DNA from: Nonomuraea glycinis | GTDB lineage: Bacteria > Actinomycetota > Actinomycetes > Streptosporangiales > Streptosporangiaceae | Direction of reading: 5' to 3' | Assembly (NCBI RefSeq): GCF_014646515.1 | Contig: NZ_BMNK01000011.1 | Span: 1 to 64,000 of the forward strand | DNA: 64,000 nucleotides | Part shown: piece by piece, positions 51,389 through 59,861 of the stretch | Numbering within the stretch: the stretch's first letter is position 1 | Layout: each line of letters opens with the position of its first letter | Notes under the pieces: generated by a model | The model's database searches: none | Told to the model about the DNA's origin: nothing | What the model saw: only the letters and a program-made list of their open reading frames with translations | Made by a program: the position numbers and the translations under genes

Positions 51389-52594
51389 TCATGCGTCTTG
51401 GCAATTGTGCGCGCGTCGCACCCTCCTGACCAGAGCGAAGATGACCGCCAGCGCCCCCAGGGCGCCCGCGACCAGCACCGCGGCGATGGAGCCGTAGACC
51501 ATGACGTGCTCGTCGTCCCGGTGGACGACCTTGACCGGGCCGATCGGGCCGCCGCCGAGAGGAGTGGCGGGGTCGTGCGCCTGGCCCGCCGCGGCCGTCA
51601 CGGTGTGCCGGGCCAGCCGGCCGGCCGCGGCCAGCGCCTTGGCGGCGTTGACCACGCCGAATCCGGTGCCGATGTCGTAGCCGTGCGGTGGCCTGTCGGT
51701 CGCGCTCTCGGCCAGGGCTTGCACCACCAACGGCGGCGACATTCCCGGATATTTCGCTTTTATCAGGGCGACGACCCCCGAGACCAGCGCGGTCGCCTGA
51801 GACGTGCCCTTGCCCACCCAGTAGCCGCCGTCCGGGCCCGCGCCCATGATGTCGACCCCGGGCGCGGCCACCACGACCGAGGCGTTCCGCTTGGAGAACG
51901 ACGCCCGCCGCAGTTTCGCGTCCGCCGCCCCCACCGACACCACCCCGGTGAAGGACGCCGGATAGGAGTAAGGAACGGTCCCGCCGTCCGCCCCCTGGTT
52001 GCCCGCCGCGGCCACCAGCACGACCCCCTTGGAGATCGCGTAACGGATGGCCGCGCGCTCCTGCCGGTTCGGCAGGTCCTTGGAGATCGACAAGTTGATC
52101 ACGTCCGCGCCCTGGTCGACCGCGTGCCGGATGCCACCGGCGACCGAGTTCTCGAACCGCTGGTCGGTGTTGAACGTCCCGAACCCCGGCTCCTCGTCCT
52201 CCAGGATCACCCGCACCGACAGCACCCCCGCCTCGGGCGCGACCCCGATGACGCCGAACCTCCCGTCCGGCCCGTGCCCGTGCCCGGCGATCAGCGAGGC
52301 CATGTACGTGCCGTGCAGGCGCATGGGCGGCACCCCGGGCGGGTTCGCGCCCTCGACGAAGTCCTTGCCCACGGTCACCGAGCCCACCAGATCGCGGTGG
52401 CCGGGATCGACGCCGGAGTCCAGCACCGCCACGACGACCCCCGCACCCTTGCTGGTCCGCCAGGCCGTACGCAGGTCGAGCGCCTCGATCACCGACTCCT
52501 GGCCACGGCGCACGTCGTCGGCCACGGCGGGCGGCGCGTCGAACAGCAACGCCCCCGCCAGCACGACCACGCCGGCACGCCTCAGCACTGCCAC
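51389..52594 (-). CDS. Mycosin-like S8 serine protease, membrane-anchored (module 2)
   Basis: A 401-residue subtilase: signal peptide, VAVLDSGVDPGH (Asp), RLHGTYMASLIAG (His), GKGTSQATALVSG (Ser), and a C-terminal membrane helix (VYGSIAAVLVAGALGALAVIFAL) followed by RRVRR. It is paralogous to the module-1 protease; all three catalytic motifs look functional. The start overlaps the end of the partner gene by 13 bases, the same design as in module 1. The type VII link is by architecture only. Confidence 0.86.
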   Translation of the reverse strand: MAVLRRAGVVVLAGALLFDAPPAVADDVRRGQESVIEALDLRTAWRTSKGAGVVVAVLDSGVDPGHRDLVGSVTVGKDFVEGANPPGVPPMRLHGTYMASLIAGHGHGPDGRFGVIGVAPEAGVLSVRVILEDEEPGFGTFNTDQRFENSVAGGIRHAVDQGADVINLSISKDLPNRQERAAIRYAISKGVVLVAAAGNQGADGGTVPYSYPASFTGVVSVGAADAKLRRASFSKRNASVVVAAPGVDIMGAGPDGGYWVGKGTSQATALVSGVVALIKAKYPGMSPPLVVQALAESATDRPPHGYDIGTGFGVVNAAKALAAAGRLARHTVTAAAGQAHDPATPLGGGPIGPVKVVHRDDEHVMVYGSIAAVLVAGALGALAVIFALVRRVRRAHNCQDA

Positions 52595-53301
52595 TCCTCG
52601 GCCGAGCAGTCGGGCATCACCGGCACGCTCAGCTCCGCCAGGATCCGCTCGGAGAGCTCGGCGGCGAAGGCGAAAACGGCCGGACGCTGCTCACTGGACG
52701 CGACGGCCGGCCTGCCGTCGACCTGTCCCGCCGTGGTCAGCACGAGGTACGGGCCCGCCTGCCGTACCGAGCCCGCCTGCCGTACGGCAGGAGTGAAACG
52801 GTCCGAGACGGTGCCGGGGAAGGCCAGCGGCCGCAGGCCCGGCACGGGCTTGCCCGCGGCGGGGAAGGCGACCCTGGCGCGGGCGGCGCGCGGCTCGTCG
52901 GGCAGCGCGACGACCCCGACGGTGACGAGCACGCCGCGCAGCGCGTCGATGTAGGTGGCGCGGAGCACGGCCCGGCACCCCGCCACGGCCAGCGCCTCGG
53001 CGGCCTCGGCGTCGACCGAGTCGGCGCAGCCGGTGTCCGGCGAGATGCCGACCCGGCTGGCCCGCTCCCGGCCGCCCTGCTCCGCGGCGTAGGGGAGGCT
53101 GTCGGGGAAGATGCGCCCGGCCTCCCAGGTGCGCCAGCGCGCGGCGACCTCGACCTCGGCCGCCGCGCGGAGCTCGGCGGCGCTCGGGCCACGGGTGAGC
53201 TCCGTCCCCGCCTCCCCGGCCGTCACCCCGGCGGCCACCGCGCAGACCAGGGTCAGCGCGGAGGCCACCACGAGGGAGGGCCAGAGGCGGGGATTGTCCA
53301 C
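52582..53301 (-). CDS. Membrane protein partner of mycosin (module 2)
   Basis: A 239-residue protein with an N-terminal membrane helix or signal anchor (LWPSLVVASALTLVCAVAAGV) and an extracytoplasmic domain aligning with the module-1 copy: RIFPDSLPYAAEQ, GISPDTGC, LRATYIDALRGVLVTVGVVAL, PLAFPGTVSDRF and GPYLVLTTAG. It lacks the long basic N-terminus of the module-1 copy. The paired Cys are retained. Probably binds or shields the cognate protease. Confidence 0.72.
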   Translation of the reverse strand: MDNPRLWPSLVVASALTLVCAVAAGVTAGEAGTELTRGPSAAELRAAAEVEVAARWRTWEAGRIFPDSLPYAAEQGGRERASRVGISPDTGCADSVDAEAAEALAVAGCRAVLRATYIDALRGVLVTVGVVALPDEPRAARARVAFPAAGKPVPGLRPLAFPGTVSDRFTPAVRQAGSVRQAGPYLVLTTAGQVDGRPAVASSEQRPAVFAFAAELSERILAELSVPVMPDCSAEEWQC

Positions 53302-53346
53302 AGGATCGACCTTAATGCGGGCGACCCTGCGCCATCCTCAGAAACC

Positions 53347-53378
53347 GGACCGTTCAGGGAGCGGACCGTTCAGGGAGC
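53347..53378. repeat. 16-bp tandem repeat x 2 next to the moeZ stop
   Basis: GGACCGTTCAGGGAGC occurs at 53347-53362 and 53363-53378, identical, with a third partial unit running toward the moeZ stop at 53383. Confidence 0.85.
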
Positions 53379-53382
53379 GGAC

Positions 53383-54564
53383 TCAGTACTCGGGCAGACT
53401 CGGATCCACCGTCTTGATCCAGCTCAGCACGCCGCCGCCGAGGTGCACGGCATCGGCGAAGCCGGCGCTCTTCACGACCGCCAGCGCCTCCGCCGAGCGC
53501 GCGCCCGACTTGCAGTGCAGCACGATGCGCTTGTCCTGCGGGAGCCGCTCCAGCGCGGATCCGTTGAGGAAGTCACCCTTGGGGATCAGGGTGGCGCCCG
53601 GGATGGAGACGATCTCGTACTCGTTGATCTCGCGCACGTCGACGAGGAAGATGTTCTCGCCGCCGTCCTGCATCGCCTTGAGCTCCTGAGCGGTGATCGT
53701 CGAGCCGGTGGCGGCCTCGGCGGCTTCGTCGGAGATCGCGCCGCAGAAGGCCTCGTAGTCCTCCAGCAGCTCGGTGACCGTCGGGTTCTTGCCGCACAGC
53801 ACGCACTCGGGGTCCTTGCGGACCTTGACGTCGCGGTACTTCATCTCCAGAGCGTCGTAGATCATCAGCCGGCCGACCAGCGGGTCGCCGATGCCCGTGA
53901 GCAGCTTGATGGCCTCGTTGACCTGGATCGAGCCGATCGAGGCGCACAGCACGCCCAGCACGCCGCCCTCGGCGCACGAGGGGACCATGCCGGGAGGCGG
54001 GGGCTCGGGGTAGAGGCAGCGGTAGCAGGGGCCGTGCTCGGCCCAGAAGACGCTCGCCTGGCCGTCGAAGCGGTAGATCGAACCCCAGACGTACGGCTTG
54101 CCGAGCAGCACCGCGGCGTCGTTCACCATGTAGCGGGTGGCGAAGTTGTCGGTGCCGTCGACGATGAGGTCGTAGCCGGAGAAGATCTCCATGACATTCT
54201 CGGTGGTCAGCGTCGCGTTGTGCACCACGACGTCGATCAGGGGGTTGATCTCGCGGACTGACGCCGCGGCGCTCTCGGCCTTGAGCCTGCCCACGTCGGA
54301 CTGGCCGTGGATGACCTGGCGCTGCAGGTTGGACTCGTCGACGACGTCGAAATCGATGATCCCGAGCGTGCCGACACCCGCCGCGGCGAGGTAGAGCAGG
54401 GCGGGCGACCCGAGACCGCCGGCGCCCACACACAGCACCTTGGCGTTCTTCAGCCGCTTCTGTCCGGCCATCCCCACGTCGGGGATGATCAGGTGGCGCG
54501 AGTAGCGGCGTACCTCATCGACGGTAAGTTCGGCGGCCGGCTCGACCAGCGGTGGCAACGACAC
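53383..54564 (-). CDS. moeZ: MoeZ: sulfur-carrier adenylyltransferase/sulfurtransferase
   Basis: A ~393-residue two-domain protein. The E1-like domain has VGAGGLGSPALLYLAAAG, DESNLQRQ, VDGTDNFATRY, CYRCLYPEPP and ECVLCG (zinc Cys pairs). The rhodanese domain (from about 290) has FLVDVREINEYE and active-site Cys in LHCKSGARSAEA. MoeZ adenylates and sulfurates MoaD-type and other ThiS-like carriers. The GTG at 54564 is preferred (GGGAG eight bases upstream); a TTG at 54570 is the alternative. It occupies the Rv3206c position and may supply sulfur for the MoaE step. Confidence 0.93.
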   Translation of the reverse strand: MSLPPLVEPAAELTVDEVRRYSRHLIIPDVGMAGQKRLKNAKVLCVGAGGLGSPALLYLAAAGVGTLGIIDFDVVDESNLQRQVIHGQSDVGRLKAESAAASVREINPLIDVVVHNATLTTENVMEIFSGYDLIVDGTDNFATRYMVNDAAVLLGKPYVWGSIYRFDGQASVFWAEHGPCYRCLYPEPPPPGMVPSCAEGGVLGVLCASIGSIQVNEAIKLLTGIGDPLVGRLMIYDALEMKYRDVKVRKDPECVLCGKNPTVTELLEDYEAFCGAISDEAAEAATGSTITAQELKAMQDGGENIFLVDVREINEYEIVSIPGATLIPKGDFLNGSALERLPQDKRIVLHCKSGARSAEALAVVKSAGFADAVHLGGGVLSWIKTVDPSLPEY

Positions 54565-54605
54565 TTTCAACGCTCCCGTTCAGGGGTCTTATCTCTCAGT
54601 GGAAC

Positions 54606-55502
54606 CTAGCCGGGCAGCGGGGCATTCCCCAATCGCGTCTCACCGATCAGACGGCGCGCCTCGATGGCCACGACCTGCGGCAGCTCCATCATCGCCACGT
54701 GCCCCGCCCTGGGTAGCAGCACCAGCCTGACCTGGCGGAACGCGCGGTGCGCCTTCGCGGCCATGGCGGGCCTGACCAGCCGGTCGTGCCTGCCGTGGAT
54801 GATCAGGGTGGCCGCCTGGACCTTCTCCGCCTGCCGCCACAGGTTGCCCTCGCCACGGCGGAAGTATTCGGCCACGATGCCGCGGGCCGAGCCGATCATC
54901 GCGGCGCCGGCGTGCGGCAGGGCATCGCGCCGGCGCAGTTCCTCCACCGCGTCGCGCAGCCGCACCGGGTGCACCGCGCGGGCGTTGGCCCAGACCATGC
55001 TGAAGGAGGCGTTGACCCGCTGCTCGGCCGGGACCAGCCGGAGCCTGTCGGCCACCCACTCGCCCAGCCGCGGCGTGGCGGCCGCCGCCACCCGGACCGG
55101 GCCGTACCGGGGCAGCAGGTCGGGCAGCGCGGGCGAGATGAGCGTCAGCGAGCGGACCAGGTCGGGGCGGGTGGCGGCGACCCTGACCGAGATCGCGCCG
55201 CCCATCGAGTTGCCGAACAGATGGGCGGGCCCGATGTGCTCCAGGAAACCGATCACCGCGGCGGTGTTCGCGGCGACGCTGTAGTCCCCGTCGGGCGGCT
55301 CGGGCGAGAACCCGGCTCCGGGCAGGTCGATGGCGTGCCCGGTGACCTCGTCCTTCAGCTCCTGCATCAGGTCGGTCCAGTTGGTCGCAGAACCGGCCAG
55401 GCCGTGGACGAACACCGCCTGCTCGGGAGCGCCCTCGGGGGTGGACCTGACGTGCACTGGGCCGACCATGCGTCCCGGCCAGTGCGGGACCGGCTCCGCC
55501 AT
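54606..55502 (-). CDS. Alpha/beta-fold hydrolase
   Basis: A 298-residue hydrolase. VFVHGLAGSATNW (oxyanion), LFGNSMGGAISVRVA (nucleophile Ser), IIHGRHDRLV (Asp) and LPRAGHVAMME (His) form a complete catalytic set. The ATG at 55502 has AAGGAG eight bases upstream. It may correspond to the lipase-like gene near this place in the mycobacterial order, but the substrate is unknown. Confidence 0.88.
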   Translation of the reverse strand: MAEPVPHWPGRMVGPVHVRSTPEGAPEQAVFVHGLAGSATNWTDLMQELKDEVTGHAIDLPGAGFSPEPPDGDYSVAANTAAVIGFLEHIGPAHLFGNSMGGAISVRVAATRPDLVRSLTLISPALPDLLPRYGPVRVAAAATPRLGEWVADRLRLVPAEQRVNASFSMVWANARAVHPVRLRDAVEELRRRDALPHAGAAMIGSARGIVAEYFRRGEGNLWRQAEKVQAATLIIHGRHDRLVRPAMAAKAHRAFRQVRLVLLPRAGHVAMMELPQVVAIEARRLIGETRLGNAPLPG

Positions 55503-56025
55503 CGCGTGCTCCTTTCCGCTGTACGTACGTACGTGGTGCCGGGCCTCGGTCTGGGGGACGTCGGGCGCGGTGCCACGTGACAACCATACGAAAGACGGGG
55601 ATGCCGGGGCGCTGGCCGTGGGGCCGTCACGCGGCGGGCGCCCTTGGGACTCGCCGTCACCCTATTCGGACATATCAGCCTATTTCTATTTATGGATATC
55701 TAAACGATCTCATGAGTTTCCAACTATGGATAAAGGCTACTGATCGTCGTTTGCGGCCATCGAGATCGGAGAACATGACAACCAGATGGCAGGCGGGGTG
55801 ACAGTAGAGGCACTTGGTGCTGCCTCGAAGGCTGTGAAGTGGACACACCCTCAAGAGATGGCGGAACTTCGTGGCGACCTCCAGCCCCCTCCGGCCGTGG
55901 CGCGCCCTATTGAGCCGAGTACCACAAATTCGGACAAGTCGTGCTATTACAACAGATGGCATTTGATGTGAGCAATAAAGCTGTTGCTCTACGGCAAAAT
56001 AGCACAGATACCGTTTACTTCTCTT
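55503..56025. other. Non-coding stretch before the small-secreted-protein cluster
   Basis: About 520 bp without a credible gene. Composition is less GC-rich than the neighbours (for example around 55680-55760). The short palindromic run TACGTACGTACGT lies near 55522. Frames open here lack third-position bias. It probably holds the promoter of the alpha/beta hydrolase and the edge of an inserted segment. Confidence 0.5.
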
Positions 56026-56133
56026 CTGTCCAGGAAATGCCATTCCATGGATGGCCGGCCAGCCATCCGGGACGTTCTCCGGAAATCCGGAAGACGTCGA
56101 GAACGAACCACCACATCATTCAGGGGGAACGCA
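56026..56133 (+). promoter_or_regulatory. Conserved leader of cassette 1
   Basis: Contains CTGTCCAGGAAATG at its start, TCCGGAAATCCGGAAGACG, GTCGAGAACG and CAGGGGGAACGCA before the ATG. Similar blocks in the same order precede the other two paralogues (56671-56781 and 58435-58549). Confidence 0.65.
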
Positions 56134-56391
56134 ATGCCCAAGCTCAAGGGTGTTATCACGGGAGTCGCCATCAGCACGGCACTGGCCGGCGGCCTGGTCG
56201 GCATGAGCGCGTTGACCGCCACGGCGAGCGCCGACGTGCCCGCCTTCCGTACCGGGGACCACTGCAGGAACGACAACCACCACCGGCACTTCAACCGGCG
56301 CGGCATCAACGTCACCGTCAATAACCGCAACTGCACCAACAACGTCAACCTGAACAACGAAGAGAGAAGCGTAAAAGAGAAGATCGGCTGA
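56134..56391 (+). CDS. Small secreted His/Asn-rich protein, copy 1
   Basis: An 85-residue exported protein starting MPKLKGVITGVAISTALAGG, with a clear signal peptide ending near TATASA. The mature part is ~50 residues, rich in Asn, Arg and His with two Cys. An alternating hydrophobic/polar stretch (INVTVNNRNCTNN) suggests a beta strand. AGGGGG lies upstream. Together with the copies at 56782 and 58123 it forms a family I do not recognise. Metal binding or surface assembly are possible but unproven. Confidence 0.75.
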   Translation: MPKLKGVITGVAISTALAGGLVGMSALTATASADVPAFRTGDHCRNDNHHRHFNRRGINVTVNNRNCTNNVNLNNEERSVKEKIG

Positions 56392-56457
56392 GGCTTCCGC
56401 CCGACCTCGGCCCGGTTGATCCGACCATCCGGGCACGCGCCGCCGAGGCATATGAAT

Positions 56458-56512
56458 GAGCGCCCGTATTCACCGGTGATCGCTGGACGACCTCCGGTGG
56501 ATACGGGCACTC
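56458..56512 (+). terminator. Downstream hairpin of cassette 1
   Basis: GCCCGTATTCACCGG (56462-56476) pairs with CCGGTGGATACGGGC (56494-56508), with one G-U pair on the coding strand; outer GAG/CTC extends it. It shares the GCCCGTATTC...GATACGGGC arms with the elements after copies 2 and 3. Confidence 0.6.
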
Positions 56513-56670
56513 GTCTCGGTCCCGTACGCGACCTCGTTCTCCATTCGGACTGCCATTCACAAGAAGGCTCGCCAGGCTTGCCCGGGGAGCCTTTTACTGT
56601 GCCTGGATTTCCAATGTAATGAAAATTCTATTACGGAGCAAAGCCGGACATCCTCTGGTTTGTCGGCCAT

Positions 56671-56781
56671 CGGGGCAGGAAATATACACGATGCGGATGA
56701 CATATAGCAGTTATTCGCAACAGTTCCCGGTAATCCGGAAACATCAGAACGGGGCAACCGATCCTTTTAGGGGGAAAAGCA
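56671..56781 (+). promoter_or_regulatory. Conserved leader of cassette 2
   Basis: Contains GGCAGGAAATA, CCCGGTAATCCGGAAAC, CAGAACGGGGCAACCG, ATCCTTTTAGGGGGAAAA and then the start codon. The closest match is the leader of copy 3 on the other strand. Confidence 0.65.
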
Positions 56782-57117
56782 ATGCCCAAGCTCAAGACTC
56801 TTCTCGCGGGTTTCGCCATCGGCTCGGCGCTGTCGGGTGGCATGGTCGCCATGGGCGCGACGACCTCGGCGGCCAACGCCGAGGCCGGCGTCGCCACCAG
56901 TTCGTCCGTCCTGGCTTCGGGCTGCGGGCACGGCAACAGCTGCGGCTGGGGCTGGGGCGGCCGCTGGCGTCACCACCACCGTCACCACCGGATCCGTCTG
57001 AGGGTGCACGTCCACAACAACAACCACACCAACAACCACAACGACAACCGTCGCGACATCGACATCAAGAAGCGTAGCCACGCCCCGACCACCACCACGC
57101 CTGAAGTCGAAGAGTGA
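56782..57117 (+). CDS. Small secreted His/Asn-rich protein, copy 2
   Basis: A 111-residue exported protein starting MPKLKTLLAGFAIGSALSGG; signal peptide to about ANAE. The mature part has GCGHGNSCGWGWGGRW, a His/Arg run (RHHHRHHRIRLRVHVH) and NNNHTNNHNDNR, then an acidic Thr/Pro tail. The alternating basic/hydrophobic strand and the Asn/His tract are shared with copy 3. ATG at 56782 with GGGGGA upstream. High His content suggests metal affinity; this is inference. Confidence 0.78.
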   Translation: MPKLKTLLAGFAIGSALSGGMVAMGATTSAANAEAGVATSSSVLASGCGHGNSCGWGWGGRWRHHHRHHRIRLRVHVHNNNHTNNHNDNRRDIDIKKRSHAPTTTTPEVEE

Positions 57118-57205
57118 CCAAGGATCACGCGTCAACTTGATCCCGTGTCTAACATCCAAGGGTCATAGGGTTGCATCTGCGATGAACTCCTAGCACCTGG
57201 ATAAG

Positions 57206-57269
57206 TGCCCGTATTCGATGGATCGCCGCTCCTCACCGAGCAGCGAACTTCATCCATCGAATACGGGCA
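57206..57269 (+). terminator. Downstream hairpin of cassette 2
   Basis: A perfect 18-bp inverted repeat: TGCCCGTATTCGATGGAT (57206-57223) with 57252-57269, loop of 28 bases. The sequence after the right arm (GGGCATTCGGCATT) recurs after the corresponding arm of the copy-3 element read on the other strand. Confidence 0.65.
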
Positions 57270-57955
57270 TTCGGCATTCCCCACCCCACGCCCGCCCCCG
57301 CCCCGCCGAGCCCCGGATCAAGGCTTGATCGTCGCCTCCGGTTCCGGCCCGTCACATCGCCGGCGGCAGTCGTCCCGAAGCCGTCGCTCACCGGTCTCCA
57401 CGCCGCCGGTCGCTCGGCGAGCGGGACCCGGCGCGCGCCTCCTCTTCCGCGGCCAGGTCAGCCCCGGCCACCACCGAACCGTCGACCTTGTGCCGCTGGA
57501 CGAGACCCGAACGTGCGCGAAGTGCCGCAACCCCACGTCGGCACCGGCCATGCCGGCCCGCAGGGCGAGAGCGAGGTCTTCCAGCATGCCGATGATGGCG
57601 GCGCATCCGCCCGATCGACCGGCCGGGTCTCAGACCTGTACGGCGACGTGCGGCGACGTGCGGCCCTGGGCCGGGTAGACGGCCCCGGGTCAGGCAGGCG
57701 GGGGCCTGTCGGGGGGCGAGGGATCGGGCGGCGCGGGCAGAACCCGGCGGGCCGGGGAATTCCGTACTGGGTGGCGTCCGGGGGCGGACGCCGGCTCCGG
57801 AGGGCTGTCACCGAGGCCGCTGGGCGTCACGCTGGGGCTCGGGGTGGTGCTGGGGTCGTTCGGGGGGGTCGTTCGGGGGGGTCGTTCGAGGGGGTCGGTC
57901 GGGGTGCGCGTGAGGCTGGGGTCGCCCTGTCATTCCGTTCTTTCGCAATGCCGAA
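57270..57955. other. GC-rich spacer without a confident gene
   Basis: About 690 bp between cassettes 2 and 3. On the - strand, one frame (57318-57587) begins MLEDLALALRAGMAGADVG and a neighbouring frame continues with a plausible hydrophilic segment (VQRHKVDGSVVAGADLAA) nearby. A decayed, frameshifted gene is possible, but I cannot identify it. The rest is low-complexity; GGGGGGTCGTTCG-type repeats occur near 57855-57900. Confidence 0.4.
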
Positions 57956-58020
57956 TGCCCGTATTCAAGAAGTGAATGTCGCCGTCCAGCGAAGAACGAC
58001 ATCACCCTTGAACACGGGCA
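57956..58020 (-). terminator. Downstream hairpin of cassette 3
   Basis: TGCCCGTATTCAAG at the left and CTTGAACACGGGCA at the right (57956-57969 and 58007-58020) pair with a G-U on the - strand, the coding strand of copy 3. Inner GTGAATGTCG/CGACATCAC extends the stem with one bulge. Confidence 0.6.
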
Positions 58021-58122
58021 CTCATACAGGCGCTCGACCTCATCGCATTGATGAAACCCTATGGCATTCAGATATGCAACACAGGTTCAAGCTAGAGCGC
58101 GATCCCGCTCAGCGTCGGCGGA

Positions 58123-58434
58123 CTAGTCCCAGAAATCGTCGTGCTGCTTTTCGCTTACGCGGTTGTCGTTGTGGTTGTTGTTGTGGTTGTTGTTGTGCAC
58201 GTGCAGCTTGATGCGGATTCTCTGGTGGCCGTGGTGACGGTGCCGCCAGCCGCCGCCGCAGCCGCAGCGGCGGTGCCGCCAGCAGCCCGAGCCGGCGAGG
58301 ACGGACGTGCCTGCCTTTACAGTGGTGGCCGCGTTGGCGCTGGTCGCGGTGGTCATCGCGCCCAGACTGACGGCTCCCCCAGTCAGCGCCGTACTGATGG
58401 CGACTCCTGCGATAACACTCTTGAGCTTGGGCAT
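58123..58434 (-). CDS. Small secreted His/Asn-rich protein, copy 3
   Basis: A 103-residue exported protein starting MPKLKSVIAGVAISTALTGG; signal peptide to about ANAA. The mature part has GCWRHRRCGCGGGW, RHRHHGHQRIRIKLHVH and NNNHNNNHNDNR, ending QHDDFWD. It is inverted relative to copies 1 and 2 but carries the same leader and downstream hairpin. The ATG at 58434 has AGGGGGAAA upstream. Length and composition match copy 2 more than copy 1. Confidence 0.78.
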   Translation of the reverse strand: MPKLKSVIAGVAISTALTGGAVSLGAMTTATSANAATTVKAGTSVLAGSGCWRHRRCGCGGGWRHRHHGHQRIRIKLHVHNNNHNNNHNDNRVSEKQHDDFWD

Positions 58435-58549
58435 TGCGTTTCCCCCTAAAGGATCGGTTTGCCCCGTTCTCGACATTTTCCGGATTACCGGTAACTGTCT
58501 TGGATGGCCCGCTAGCGAGTCCATCCGAGAAAAGACATTTCCGGGACAG
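58435..58549 (-). promoter_or_regulatory. Conserved leader of cassette 3
   Basis: Read on the - strand: CTGTCCCGGAAATGTC, ACCGGTAATCCGGAAAATG, TCGAGAACGGGGCAA, CCGATCCTTTAGGGGGAAA, then CGCAATG. The block order equals that in the other two cassettes. Confidence 0.65.
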
Positions 58550-58961
58550 GGGGCAAATAAACAGGAACCAACCCTTTTTGCTATACCCCAAGAATCACCT
58601 TACTTGCATTAAGCGTTTATCAAATGAAATGCTGCGATTTGTCCGATTATGTCCCGCCTGGCGATCTACTTTTTCCAGGTACGCCATCCCAAGATCACGC
58701 CGCTGCCGACCGCCCAACACAAGATCACCAAAGAGGTCCGCCGCCCCTCACGATCACCGAAACGCCCGCACGGCTCGTTCAGAAGATCACCGGCACGCCG
58801 AAAGCAGCCGCCTCACCGACAAGCTGAGACCCGACGGGGAACAGATCGCCCCAAAGCCGGTACGCCCGCGTACACACAACTGACGGCGACCCCGCGTACA
58901 CGCCGTCGAACAGCGGGCGCGGCGGCGGGACGGGCCGCTACGGGGAAGGGCGGCGCGGCGG
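58550..58961. other. Spacer with no credible gene
   Basis: The left part (to ~58680) is comparatively AT-rich. The right part repeats AAGATCAC/CGATCACC-like words (near 58690, 58720, 58760 and 58793). No frame shows actinobacterial codon bias. The last bases adjoin the ku stop. Confidence 0.45.
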
Positions 58962-59861
58962 TCAGGCGGACTTGCGCGTCTTGCGCTTGGGAGCCGCTTC
59001 CTTCTCCTTGGCATCCTTCGACGCCGTGGACTTCGACGCCGTGGACTTGGCCGCGGGCTTCTTGGGCTTGGCGGGCTCGCCACCGCGCTCCCGCTTGGCC
59101 GCCTCGACGCTCGCCCGTAGCGCGGCCATGAGGTCGACGGCCGGGCCGGCCTCCTCCTCGCCCTCCGCCGGCGCGATGACCTCCTTGCCCGCGACCTTGG
59201 CCTCGATCACCTCTTGCAGCGCCTCGCGGTAGGTGTCGTGGTACTCGGTCGGGTCGAAGTCGGACTCCATCGTGGTGATCAGCGACTCGGCCATCTTGAG
59301 CTCCTGGGCGCGCACCTCGATGTCCTCGTCGAGGAACTCGAAGTCCGGCTTGCGGATCTCGTCGGGCCAGAGCATGGTCTCCAGCACGAAGACGCCGTCA
59401 CGTACGCGCAGCGTGGCCAGGGACTCGCGCTGGCGCAGGGCCACCTTGACCACCGCGACCTGGCCCGAGCTCTCCAGCGCGTCGCGCAGCAGCACGTACG
59501 GCTTGGCGCCCTGGGCGTCGGGTTCGAGGTAGTACGACTTGGCGAAGTAGATGGGGTCGATCTGCTCGGCGGGGGCGAACTGCAGGACGTCGATCCTGCG
59601 TGAGGTGCTCAGCGGCAGGCCCTCGAAGTCCTCGTCGGTGAGCACCACGATCTCGCCGGTCGCCAGCTCGTAGCCCTTGGCGATGTCGGCGTAGGGGACC
59701 TCCTCGCCGTCCACCGTGCAGACCCGCTTGTAGCGGACTCTGCCGCCGTCCTCGCGGTGCACCTGATGGAAGCTGACGTCCTTCTGCTCGGTCGCCGAGT
59801 AGAGCTTGACCGGGATCGTGACCAGCCCGAAGGAGATCGCACCTTTCCAGATGCTGCGCAT
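58962..59861 (-). CDS. ku: Ku protein (NHEJ end-binding)
   Basis: A 299-residue bacterial Ku: MRSIWKGAISFGLVTIPVKLYSATE at the start, VSFHQVHREDGGRVRYKRVC, YFAKSYYLEPD and LRVRDGVFVLETMLWPDE in the core. The C-terminus is a Lys/Ala/Ser-rich tail (AAKSTASKSTASK) that probably contacts DNA. The homodimer threads onto DNA ends and recruits LigD. ATG at 59861 with GAGGAG upstream. Divergent from the LigD-polymerase gene, so the pair may share promoters. Confidence 0.95.
   Translation of the reverse strand: MRSIWKGAISFGLVTIPVKLYSATEQKDVSFHQVHREDGGRVRYKRVCTVDGEEVPYADIAKGYELATGEIVVLTDEDFEGLPLSTSRRIDVLQFAPAEQIDPIYFAKSYYLEPDAQGAKPYVLLRDALESSGQVAVVKVALRQRESLATLRVRDGVFVLETMLWPDEIRKPDFEFLDEDIEVRAQELKMAESLITTMESDFDPTEYHDTYREALQEVIEAKVAGKEVIAPAEGEEEAGPAVDLMAALRASVEAAKRERGGEPAKPKKPAAKSTASKSTASKDAKEKEAAPKRKTRKSA

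Noticed and set aside
49281..53301. Type VII (ESX) secretion locus
   Set aside because: Mycosin-like proteases are present but no EccB/C/D/E, EspG or WXG100 genes are seen.
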